Notes under the pieces: generated by a model
What the model saw: only the letters and a program-made list of their open reading frames with translations
The model's database searches: none
Told to the model about the DNA's origin: nothing
Program-made: the position numbers and the translations under genes
Part shown: piece by piece, positions 12,112 through 20,551 of the stretch
Layout: every line of letters begins with the position of its first letter
Numbering within the stretch: position 1 is the first letter of the stretch
From: Ryuthela nishihirai
Taxonomy: Eukaryota > Arthropoda > Arachnida > Araneae > Heptathelidae
DNA: 64,000 nt
NCBI GenBank assembly: GCA_038380435.1
Contig: JAWZYU010000034.1
Location: 17,587,404 to 17,651,403 of the forward strand
Reading direction: 5' to 3'

Positions 12112-12796
12112 CTAAACAATTCCGATGTTATTGAACATAATCTTATGTTCCTTTTTGTCAATAATATCGTTTTTTAACAAAACATCCGAAATTTCGACAA
12201 TTTCAATTACTACTTCTGTACTGGTGTTTCCAGCTCGTTTACTAGCAACCAAGATTGATAATTTTTCGCATATGTCGTCGAAACTCTTGTATAGTCCAGA
12301 ACCAAACTGTTGACTTTCTATTACTGTGAGCATCATTTTAATCGACTTTAAATATTTTCTAAGTGCCTCAATGTGATTATCGATAATTCGATATTTTTCA
12401 ATAGTTCTACCATAACGTTTAGTTTCTGTAGATGTTTTTGAAAATGCCCGATTGTTTGGTTTCTCGCCTGTAAGATATCATTCGGAAGTTTTAGTTTATA
12501 TTGGTTTAATATTTCATCTTGCAAGTTGAAACTGGATTATAAACGAACGTTTTTTCTGGCATCTCAATGGACTCTTCTGGCTCTAAAGTTTTTGTTACAT
12601 CTTGTATGTTTTTCATGGTTTCTTCACGCACAGTTTCCAGACCTTTTAACCGTTCGACCACTGGCTTATGAAATTCTTCGAGCGTTTCCTTAACTCGTTC
12701 CTGTCCCAAAATAATGTCTTTTATTTTCGATTTTGTAGTATCTCGCGATTTCCAAATTTCATCTATAATACTCTGTAATTGCTTAAGATCTTTCAT
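12112..12796 (-). pseudogene. Conserved Polinton coiled-coil protein, function unknown
   Basis: The ATG at 12796 opens a charged, helical N-terminus (MKDLKQLQSIIDEIWKSRD, then ILGQERVKETLEEFHKPVVE) that stops at 12506. Reading in the next frame continues without a gap into QYKLKLPNDILQ and a long helical stretch. The last part (12112-12336) has GSGLYKSFDDICEKLSILV, SKRAGN and a helical tail. I read these as one ~225-residue gene with at least two frame changes. A gene of this general look (leucine-rich helices, a late RLxLLxxSxxAGN-like block) is, as I recall, common in Polintons, but I know no function. It sits between the fibre-like gene and the polymerase on the same strand. Confidence 0.5.
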
Positions 12797-12798
12797 CT

Positions 12799-14221
12799 TT
12801 ATTCATATACAATAAAGACATATACCCAGTGATGGAAAGTGGTGAAACAAGACCTCCAAGCACTTCTTTCTTTTGGATCTGGGTAGTGTCTAGCAAGTGA
12901 AACACTAATCTTGCTACCCCTGTATAATTTCTTGTTTACTGGAGTAACAGAAAAAAACTGCTGAAGTTGTGGTCTTACTACTTCAACGAATTTTTGATCG
13001 TACAAGTTGATACTATAATTTATACTAAAAGAGGGATTTGTTGTGCAGCAGATTACCTTGCTTATATATCCATTAGAAATCCATAGATGGTAATTATCTT
13101 TGAAAATAGGTGGCGTTAGTAGGTCGAATTTTGTGTTTATCTGTATAATTGGATGAGACTGCGATATTTCTTTTTTCACTTCTTTATCACCATAGGTAAG
13201 GCAAATTACAGTATTTTTATCAACGTATAGTTTCGTAGCAGCATCATTGTTTACAATTCGGGTGCCAACATTCGTAATTCGTTTTCCCTTTGTATCGCCA
13301 TTAAAACTGCTCCCACTTGGTGCAAAAAGTCGATTTTCATTTCTCAGCAGAGCGTTGGATGGGTTAGGATCTAACTTTGTCAAGCCATCAACGTAACTTT
13401 TTGTTGTCGCATTTCTGTTGTGCTTCGGTTCCCCGAGATTTCCTATTCTCTTACTGTTCGCATTAAAGACATCCTAGCCTGTTAATGCGACTTTTCCAAA
13501 TATCCCTTAGTTACAGCAGCAGAATCAGACTCGGGATCGGCAATATCAAGGATTTGTTTTTTTTTCTGCATTGAAACTATGCCCGTCGAATGCAATGCTT
13601 CGTGGAACGTAAAGCCCATCTTTATTTCTCACCAATGTATTCATTGGATTGTTTTGAACAGTGGTCAAGTTGTCGGCGTAGTGTTTCGTAGTGGTATTGG
13701 ATGAATCGATCGGTTCTGCAAGATTTTTAATGCGTTTATTGCTTGTATCGTAATTATCATCGTCATTGCAAAGTGCTCTTTTTTTCCAAATATCGTTTTG
13801 TAACTACTCCAGAATGTGCATCCGGTTGAGTAACATTGATTATATGTTTGCCTCGCGCATTGAAGCGATTGTTCCGTAAAATTAAATAAGTATTATTAAC
13901 GTATTGAGTAGCGACATCTCCATTTTCTATAGGTCTGCCTACATTCGATATTCTTTTAGTATTTGCGTCATAATTTCCCGTGTGATTCAGTGTTATAGAC
14001 TTGTCTATAACACTGAATTTCCCGTGTGATTCTTGTTGCAGATATTGTTTCGTCACAGAGTCCGAAACGTCTTCGGGATTGGCTGCATTTGTCAATTTTT
14101 TGTTACTCATGTCGTAGTCCCCATCTTGTGTCAATTTAAAACCGACACCTGGAATTCCTGCTGGTCCTCTTTCGGAACAGGTCTCAGAGCTGATGACGCG
14201 AAACATTGTCAAGCAATTCAT
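12799..14221 (-). pseudogene. Fibre-like protein with phage-tail-fibre-type repeats
   Basis: ATG at 14221, three bases from the stop of the ATPase gene. After a short N-terminus comes a collagen-like GPAGIPGVGF, then at least seven copies of a ~50-70-residue unit whose core reads (K)(R/K)IxNvxxPxxxxDxxTKxYvd, for example KKLTNAANPEDVSDSVTKQY, KRISNVGRPIENGDVATQY and KRITNVGTRIVNNDAATKLY. This core is typical of bacteriophage tail-fibre shafts. A C-terminal, ~145-residue non-repetitive domain (12799-13230) could be a receptor-binding head. The frame is broken between 13383 and 13763 (stops, frameshifts) but repeats continue through the break. The likely role is a trimeric attachment fibre at the capsid vertices; that is inference. 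Confidence 0.65.
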
Positions 14222-14223
14222 CT

Positions 14224-14905
14224 TTATTTACGAAATTTTTTTCTGTACTTGAGAGGCATGTGCTTGGTTTTTTTATCGATTAATAAGAAATCGTGTGGTT
14301 TTGAAACTGCATATGCATAAAACTGCATAAAATCGTCTATCCTGATTTCTGTTGCATGATCCATTTGTATCTGCAACATTTCTCTCTTGTTCTGCATATT
14401 ATAGAATATAAAATAATTACACTTTAGTTGAATGTCTTTTGGAGTCGAAAAATAACTGTGTCAGGTAAATCAATGATATGTTCTTTTTCCTTCCTCTGAC
14501 GAATAATTCTTCGATGAACTTTTGATCTCTTTCCGTTACGAAATCGTCGAAAACAATTAAATTTTGCATGTCGGGATCCAGTTCGTTGACCTTGACTATA
14601 TCTTCTTTACTGGAAGAGAAAGTTACAATTGAGTTTTTTCGCCAAATGTTTTCTCCAAAATTTCTTGCAAATCGTCGAATATTTCTTGCATAAACTGATA
14701 TTTCGGCTCGATTAAATCTTTGGGGTATAAAATGATTTTATTGTAGTATAAATTTTTAAATATTAAGTTCAACAAAAGGTTCGTCTTCCCTGAGCCCGAT
14801 GGACCACAGATTAAAAGTCTAAATGCCAGAGTGGTGCTAATACATTCTGCTCAAGAATTTCTCATCTTCTTCAAAGTCAAAATTTTGAATCTCGTTTTGC
14901 TTTAT
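14224..14905 (-). pseudogene. FtsK/HerA-type genome-packaging ATPase
   Basis: Packaging ATPase that would pump element DNA into capsids. The P-loop GPSGSGKTNLLLN lies at about 14778-14815. The Walker B region LIVFDDF lies near 14545-14570, followed by VRGRKKNISLIYLTQ, the sensor/arginine-finger segment seen in Polinton and adenovirus-like A32-type ATPases. The C-terminus ends KYRKKFRK and a stop at 14224. Breaks: a frameshift before the P-loop (~14845), another at an A-run (~14635) and a third in the Leu-Thr-Gln segment (~14450). The start appears to be ATA (14903-14905) where ATG is expected, overlapping the integrase stop by four bases, so the two genes probably formed a tightly coupled unit. 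Confidence 0.82.
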
Positions 14906-15928
14906 TTAAAAAGATCAACCTCTTTGAGCAGGAATTAAATGTATTATCATAACCAAACCATTTAACATAATATTCTTTTTTATTATTCTTCACTCTACTT
15001 TTCAGAATGGTTTCAACTTTATAAATGTCATCTTGTATTTCCTATTTCACCATTTCTTGGGTGTAAAATCTACCAATGATTGGTTCTCCTTTCAGATCCT
15101 TGATCTTATAGGTTATGGGATCTGTATTCAGAACTTGAGCAATTTCAAAAATCTCTTCTGTAAAATTCGGCAGATAACCTTTTCTAAACGGTGTCTTGTA
15201 CTTGGCGATTCTCACTCTGTCGCCAATTTTAAATTTTGGTGCTATAATAGATTTAATTCTTTTACCAAACAGATTAAAATACACAATACCTTTGTTTTTC
15301 TGCAAGCTTGCCTCTTTTGGGGTCATTCTTATTGATCTGTGATAAGAAGTATTGTAATTCTTAACGAGTTTTGGTAGAACATCGATCCATTTTCTACTGT
15401 TATTAGCAGTGAAATATTTCCACATTTTTGTCTTTAGTGTCCTATTAAATCGTTCCAGAATTTGAGCTTTAGTCTCATTTTCAGTGGCAAACCAATGGAC
15501 ACCTCGTTGATTAAACAATGCTTGAGTTTCTTTATTGATAAACTCAGTTTCCTTATCCGTTTGTAACTTGGCTGGCTTACGTTGTTGAAAAATTTCTACA
15601 AATGCTTTGGTAATCTCTTTACCAGTTTCTTTTCTTGCCCGGGCGAATTTGCTGAAAATGTCAATCACGGTTAAAATGCAATTCGTGTGGTTATTGTGAA
15701 ATTTAAATTTTTGCATACAATTAAATCACTCTGCCACTGGTCGTCTACATTCGATACATAAACCCGTCTGGTTTGGAATTTTTTATAAATGGGTTTGTGT
15801 AACGTGTACACATCTTGCTGTTGGAGAAATCTTTTTACTTCTTTTTCCGTCAATCCAGTTTTGCGCATTAGATCTTTTATACCGGAAAATCCCTTTAATG
15901 GGTCATAGTAAACGGAAGAAAGCATCAT
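14902..15928 (-). pseudogene. int: Retroviral-type integrase with C-terminal chromodomain
   Basis: Integrase that would insert the element. The N-terminus (15671-15928) has GFSGIKDLMRKTGLTEKEVK and DVYTLHKP. The DDE core has first Asp in WQSDL, a VIDIFSKFA strand, second Asp in LQTDKETEF and Glu in ERFNRTLK, spread over a frameshift near 15700. An SH3-like stretch follows (FKIGDRVRIAKYK, FTEEIFEIAQV, GRFYTQEMVK). A TAG at 15039-15041 would end the protein there, but the frame goes on with YKVETILKSRVKNNKKEYYV and KWFGY..FNS, a chromodomain, before a frameshift and the terminal KEVDLFK stop at 14902. Chromodomains are known in Polinton integrases and probably steer target choice. Confidence 0.88.
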
Positions 15929-16403
15929 ATTTCTTGTGTCCTAAACCTAACCGTTTCTTTGTTTTAATGATAGGTTTGATTATCGTTCTTGAAATTCTTT
16001 CTCCTAATGTTGGATTCTGAATTTCATCCAAATCATTTAAAAATCCTTGGTCGGCTTCGTGTCTCTTTTTAATTTCTGTAGATTTGCTGTAAGAAATGTG
16101 CTTTTTGCAAGCTTTGTCCACAGGGTTAATACCAGGATCTCCTCGCATTAACTTTTTCTCCAGTTTCGTAAACGGTCCACAATACTGGTAACCTGGAATG
16201 TGCATTTTGGGTGGATTAAACATTTCTTCAATCCAGCTTACTATATCACCACCTTTTACAAATTTTTCTTTCTCTTTCACAGATTTAAACTTCATTTTAC
16301 CACACGTTCGACATCTGCCTCTCATCATTACTCTTTTATTCTTTGATGTGACATATTCAACGTTATCCGTTAAAGTTTTCGTTTTACACTTTACACAATA
16401 CAT
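15903..16403 (-). CDS. Zinc-ribbon plus phospholipase-A2-like virion protein
   Basis: The only Polinton A gene with a full open frame: 166 codons from ATG at 16403, overlapping the integrase start by 26 bases. The N-terminus is a four-Cys zinc ribbon (MYCVKCKTKT and GRCRTCGKMKF, like DUF5679). Further on, PGYQYCGPFTKLEKKL and NPVDKACKKHISYSK match the layout of parvovirus-type PLA2 domains: a Ca-binding YxGxG-like loop, then DxACxxHDxxY. The active-site His is kept, but the adjoining Asp is Ile here and the loop's last Gly is Phe, so activity is doubtful. The C-terminus is basic (KTKKRLGLGHKK). In related capsids such a domain helps the particle through endosomal membranes; its role here is inference. 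Confidence 0.65.
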   Translation of the reverse strand: MYCVKCKTKTLTDNVEYVTSKNKRVMMRGRCRTCGKMKFKSVKEKEKFVKGGDIVSWIEEMFNPPKMHIPGYQYCGPFTKLEKKLMRGDPGINPVDKACKKHISYSKSTEIKKRHEADQGFLNDLDEIQNPTLGERISRTIIKPIIKTKKRLGLGHKKYDAFFRLL

Positions 16404-16458
16404 GCTTAATTTTTTTTATATAAAATATAAGTACTTGACATTTATAAAGTAAAGCATA
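16404..16458. promoter_or_regulatory. Divergent intergenic promoter region of Polinton A
   Basis: A 55-base AT-rich gap separates the minus-strand block from the plus-strand capsid block, both starting with ATG at its edges (16403 and 16459). It contains ttttttttatataaaatata, a TATA-like stretch readable on both strands. A shared bidirectional promoter is inferred from position and composition only. Confidence 0.35.
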
Positions 16459-16893
16459 ATGTATCACAGTTATCTAACTAGTTTAACGCCTGGACAAAAA
16501 CAAAAATTGAAGAGTGCATTTGTTAATAAGAATCCTATAACTTTAAGTATTGATCCACAGAAGAAAGGTAACGATACTTTGAAACTGACAAAGAGACAAG
16601 TCATTATACTGAAAAAATCTACAATGCCAGTCTGACTTCGTTTCAGTAAAACACAGCTAGGTGGATTTCTGCCGTTCTTAATACCTGCACTCGTAGCATT
16701 GGGAAAAGCAGCTGCAGTTGGAGCTGCGGGATATGCTGGTACTAAGCTTGCACAAAAAGTTTTAGGAAAAGGGTTATACATTCCTGGAAAGCAAAGAGCA
16801 GCTGGCTTATCTAAAAATAAAAGAAAGGGAAAAGGTTTGTACATTCCAAGAAAACAAATAGCTCAGGGATTAAAAAAAGGAGCCATTAAGTAA
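16459..16893 (+). pseudogene. Small hydrophobic/basic Polinton virion protein (pVI/pX-like?)
   Basis: One frame of 144 codons from ATG 16459 to TAA 16893, interrupted by one TGA at 16633-16635. The N-terminal half is basic and polar (LTPGQKQKLKSAF, DTLKLTKRQVIILKK). After the stop come FSKTQLGGFLPFLIPALVAL, an Ala/Gly-rich hydrophobic segment (GKAAAVGAAGYAG), then a repeated GKGLYIP-(G/R)KQ and a Lys/Arg-rich tail. Small proteins of this design sit next to the protease in Polintons and recall adenovirus cement/core proteins that insert in membrane or bind DNA; I cannot assign one of these. It begins the plus-strand capsid block. Confidence 0.6.
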
Positions 16894-17301
16894 CTTAGAT
16901 ATCGAAAATATAATGAAAAAGGATTCCGTGGTGTATATTCTATCGATTCTTTGCCATCAAAAATATTCAAGAACGAAAATGGTATAGTGAACTTTGACGT
17001 TTTCCATGGTTCAGGAACTCATTGGGTAGGTTATTTCAATGATATGAAGTTACCTTACGTCGTATACTTTGATCCATTCAGTTTATCGCCACCAGAAAAA
17101 ATAAAACACTATTTACTTTCATCTCCAAAGCCTATTTACTTTCATCCTCTTCGCAAATTCAAACAAATTACTCTGTAAAATTGCGGTTACTATTGCATCT
17201 ATTACATTAAACGGAGGAATAATAACATAAGTCCATATGATATATTGTATCAGTTTGAACAAATTCCTAACGATAGGAATGAATTGTTGGTAACGATATA
17301 A
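16894..17301 (+). pseudogene. Adenain-like cysteine protease (Ulp1/C5 fold)
   Basis: Maturation protease for capsid precursors. The catalytic His is in FHGSGTHWVGYFN (~17005-17045), the Asp in VYFDPFSL (~17063-17087), the Gln in KFKQITL, and the nucleophile Cys in NCGYYCIYYI (~17179-17208). A TAA at 17176-17178 separates Gln and Cys in an otherwise open frame. The N-terminus is also shifted: LDIENIMKK at ~16897-16920 reads in another frame, so the start is lost. The stop is at 17299. It lies directly 3' of the small hydrophobic protein gene, as in other Polintons. Confidence 0.85.
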
Positions 17302-17333
17302 GTACTACATAGTACTACACTATATTAATAAAG

Positions 17334-18184
17334 ATGGTACTTATAACTATCAATTGCTCTAGTATTATGGCATACAACCCCGAAGATTGGGAAATTAATA
17401 ATGAAACGCCGATCACACTCAATGGTGAATATGAGATAGCACTGATTGGTAGCAATATGTGGCATTCCTGACACAACATCAGTGATAAATATAATAATAA
17501 CACTCTGAAATACTTCAATGGAAGGCATTGGAATAAAATAATTTTCCCGAATAGAATGTACGATATAGACGGATTTAATGATATTTTGAAAAATGTCTTT
17601 GGGGATCCTAGCCCATTAATACTAGTAAGTAACCTCACCATATTTAAGATTTGTTTTTCATTTGGCAAGCGGATATAAAATAGAATTTTCTGAAGGTAAG
17701 TTGCGAGAAATACTAGGGTTCGAATCGAAAATTATCGATGCAGCAGAAAACGATGGAAAGTTCCCACCCAACATAACGAGAGAGGTCGATCGCATTGTAA
17801 TTCACTGTTCTATTGTAGAATCTCCCTATCTCAATAACCAGAACAGCGACGTGTTGTACAGTTTCGTGCCTCAAACACCACATGGCAGTTTAATCGACAC
17901 ACATCCATTCTTCCCCATATATTTACCTCAATAAAACTGATTACATTTACAATGTTAGAATGAAAGTAACCGATCAGAACAATAAAGTAATTGACTTGAA
18001 CAAGGAACACGTGACATATGTTAGACATCAAACCCAAATAAAGATGAAGATACTGAGAAAGCGAATTAAAATATTTTATACAAATCCGTTGCTTATCGTT
18101 CGAAAAAACGAGAAAATATCCCCTAAGATCAGAAATATTTTTAATCAGTTAATATTAGGAAATGGCCAAAAAATAATAAAGTAA
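17334..18184 (+). pseudogene. Minor capsid protein (penton-type jelly roll)
   Basis: ATG at 17334 opens MVLITINCSSIMAYNPEDWE and GEYEIALIGSNMWHS, the N-terminal signature of Polinton minor capsid proteins; a TGA at 17469-17471 follows in a Trp-rich place. Reading shifts near 17662 to KIEFSEGKLREILGFESKI, ITREVDRIVIHCSIVE and SDVLYSFVP (17662-17934), then again to YIYNVRMKVTDQNNKVIDLN (from ~17938). A basic tail runs to TAA 18184. Three lesions in all. It would make the pentameric vertex protein, consistent with its place between protease and major capsid genes. Confidence 0.8.
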
Positions 18185-18191
18185 GTATAGG

Positions 18192-19533
18192 ATGAACGTT
18201 GAAGCTACTTACTGGAATTTGTTGGAAGAGTCAATAGACGATAATTCCACAACAAAATAGGAGTACTTGGAATATCGAGAAACCAATGTGAATATTAAAA
18301 ATCTCGAAAAATACGAAATATTTACCAAATATATGGACGTTTTTCTACATCCGCACAACAGTTATATACACGTCAGAGGCAAAATACTGAAATTAGATGG
18401 ATCTGACATCGCCGGCAATGATGTAGTTACGATGGTCAATAATGGGTACAACATTTTTAAGAGAGGTCAATATTATATAGAAAACAGAGAATTGGAAGAT
18501 ATTGAATTGCCAGGAGTGACGACCACGATTCACAATTTAATTGACTTTACCGAAGACTTTTCACACAGTGCTGCCACAAGTATGATGTGGTTCAAAGATA
18601 CCACAGACAGTTTGAAAATGAATAAGTATTTGTACGACGGAGGCGAAGATAAACTGGACACGAATAACAAGATAAAGGATTTTGCACAAGCGTTGAAGAA
18701 AAATCCTGAAATCAATCAAAGATTCTCGGACAAATATGAAATTACAAAAAATAGTCAAAATGAAAGTTTATTCTTACCACTGAATCGGCTGTTTGGATTC
18801 TGCCGAGATGCGGATAAAGTGTTTCGCGGTGTAAAACATACCATAAAGCTAAAAAAAAGTGATGACAAAGACGTTATTCAGAGAATTGGGGCTACGTTGT
18901 ATAAATTTGAAATATCTCGTGTATCCTGGTTTATTCCAAAAGTGGAACCATCACAACAAGTACTTGCAAAAATAGAATCTCAGTTAGCAAGTGGCGGTCC
19001 GCATGAAATCTTTTGGGAATCGTTCAAACTGTACAAATCTGATACTCCAATTGACTCTCATGTCAGTTGGCGGGTTACTACAACTCAAAATAAACCCGTC
19101 CATCTTTATGTCAGCTTACAAAAGTCTAACCGATTAAATAATCAAACCAGAAACAATATGGTATTTGATCACATGTTACTAGAACGGATTCAAATCAGAG
19201 TGAATAGCAAAGAGTTTCCCGAAGAAGAATTGGAGTGCAACTTTGAACCCAACACTTTATGCATGGGTTTACAACAGCTTTTTAGCTGCAAAAAATATGG
19301 ATATCGATTTGGGTACACAAGTCAGTTACCAATATTTTATGAAACTGTATCCAATATTCCACTTTGATGTCAGCAAATACGAATCACGTCTATATGAATT
19401 ATCAGCAACTGCTGACATCAAAATACGATATAAATTAAACAGACCGCCAAATGAATTATACCACGTATATTGCGTAATTGTCTCAGAAAAAAAAGCAACT
19501 TTACAACCACGAGGGAAAACTTTTAGTTGTTAG
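18192..19533 (+). pseudogene. Major capsid protein (double jelly roll)
   Basis: ATG at 18192, seven bases after the minor capsid frame closes. A TAG at 18258-18260 interrupts the N-terminus; the frame then stays open for ~365 codons (18267-19367), with IHVRGKILKLDGSDI, FKRGQYYIENREL, LFLPLNRLFGFCRDADKVF and EISRVSWFIPKVEPS, as expected for the Polinton hexon-like protein. Near 19255 the frame shifts, and the true C-terminus continues as YAWVYNSFLAAKNM, VSYQYFMKLYPIFHFDVSK and YHVYCVIVSEKKATL, ending at TAG 19533. Total ~447 codons, a normal length for the family. Confidence 0.85.
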
Positions 19534-19626
19534 ATAAAAAAATCAATTTTAAATATCATCATTACGAAATCTACATCTATTTGCATGTTCAAAAAAATAT
19601 GTATGTTCCCGAACCAGTATTTTTTC

Positions 19627-20551
19627 AGCTTTAATTCTGAGGTTCAGTGAATAAGATTTAGTTGAATGAAATTAAATCTCAAGCCCGTTGTTCTTTTGAG
19701 GAGACTGATTTCCGTTGAGCCCGATAACATAAAACTCTTCTCTCTTTACCAACTTCACACATTTTTCAAAATTATTCTAATCTACATCATTTTTCACTTC
19801 AAATTCTTTCTAATTGTTTAAAAAATTAACTTAAATCACTTTTCACTTCCAAATATTTTTTTTTCATCTAGTACCCTCTCTTCATACATTCACAGATATT
19901 CAAAGTCTATCTTTTCATCAGAACCACCGAAAACGTCATTTTACCTGTTGATTTTGTCATATGTTTCAAACTAATTTCTGAAAACTGTCTGACTTTGTCA
20001 AATTCTCCGATTTACCAGGCTTTTTACAAGCGAATAATCCAGTGAAGTATATGATGACTCAAGAAACCAGATCGTTTTTTATCTCTTTCACACACACCTC
20101 ATTTTTTCTGAAAATTAGTTAAACAAATTAGTTTAAATCTCGTCTGCCCAAAAAACTTAAATTACTTTTTTCACATGAAACACCCGGGTTTTTTTCCGAT
20201 TTTTACATATTTTCAGAAAAAACCACAACACCGATTTACACGGCTTTTACAACCGAATAATCCAGTAAGTGTACGATAACTCAAGAAACCACATCATTTT
20301 TTATCTCATACACACAACCTCATTTCAACCTAATCCATTTAAACTAATTCACAGATTAGTTTAAACCTCATCTTCCCAAAAAAAAAAACAAATTAGTTTT
20401 TCACATGCTAAAAAACATCCCCGTTTTTTTCTAATTTTCACACATATTTCACAAAAAACCACAAGAAACATACTTTTTACCTCATCCCCCATAACTTTTC
20501 CCATGGATTTTCACAGAATTCTGTGGACCTATTTACTGGCCCAGAACTCTC
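19627..20551 (-). repeat. Polinton A right terminal inverted repeat
   Basis: Inverted copy of 1-923, ending with cctatttactggcccagaac followed by tctc at 20551. The inner edge is near the ttctgaggttcagtgaataa stretch at 19635-19655. The two arms differ by scattered substitutions and short indels, which gives a rough measure of age. Confidence 0.92.

Larger units (their letters stand above)
1..20551. mobile_element. Polinton/Maverick element A (degenerate)
   Basis: The first ~925 bases recur in inverted orientation at the right end, with the window's first bases matching the complement of 20541-20551. Between them lies the typical Polinton gene set: protein-primed PolB, retroviral-type integrase, FtsK/HerA-type ATPase, adenain-like protease and two capsid proteins. 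Without the 6.2-kb LINE insertion (2632-8865) the element would be about 14.3 kb, a usual Polinton size. The left flank is outside the window, so the expected 6-bp target duplication cannot be checked. Genes on the left two thirds are on the minus strand and those on the right third on the plus strand, diverging near 16404-16458. Most genes carry stops or frameshifts, so this is a dead copy. Confidence 0.93.

Noticed and set aside
1..20551. Interpreting the TIR element as an adenovirus or other integrated virus
   Set aside because: Retroviral-type integrase with chromodomain, PolB type and gene set are Polinton features; no adenovirus-specific genes seen.
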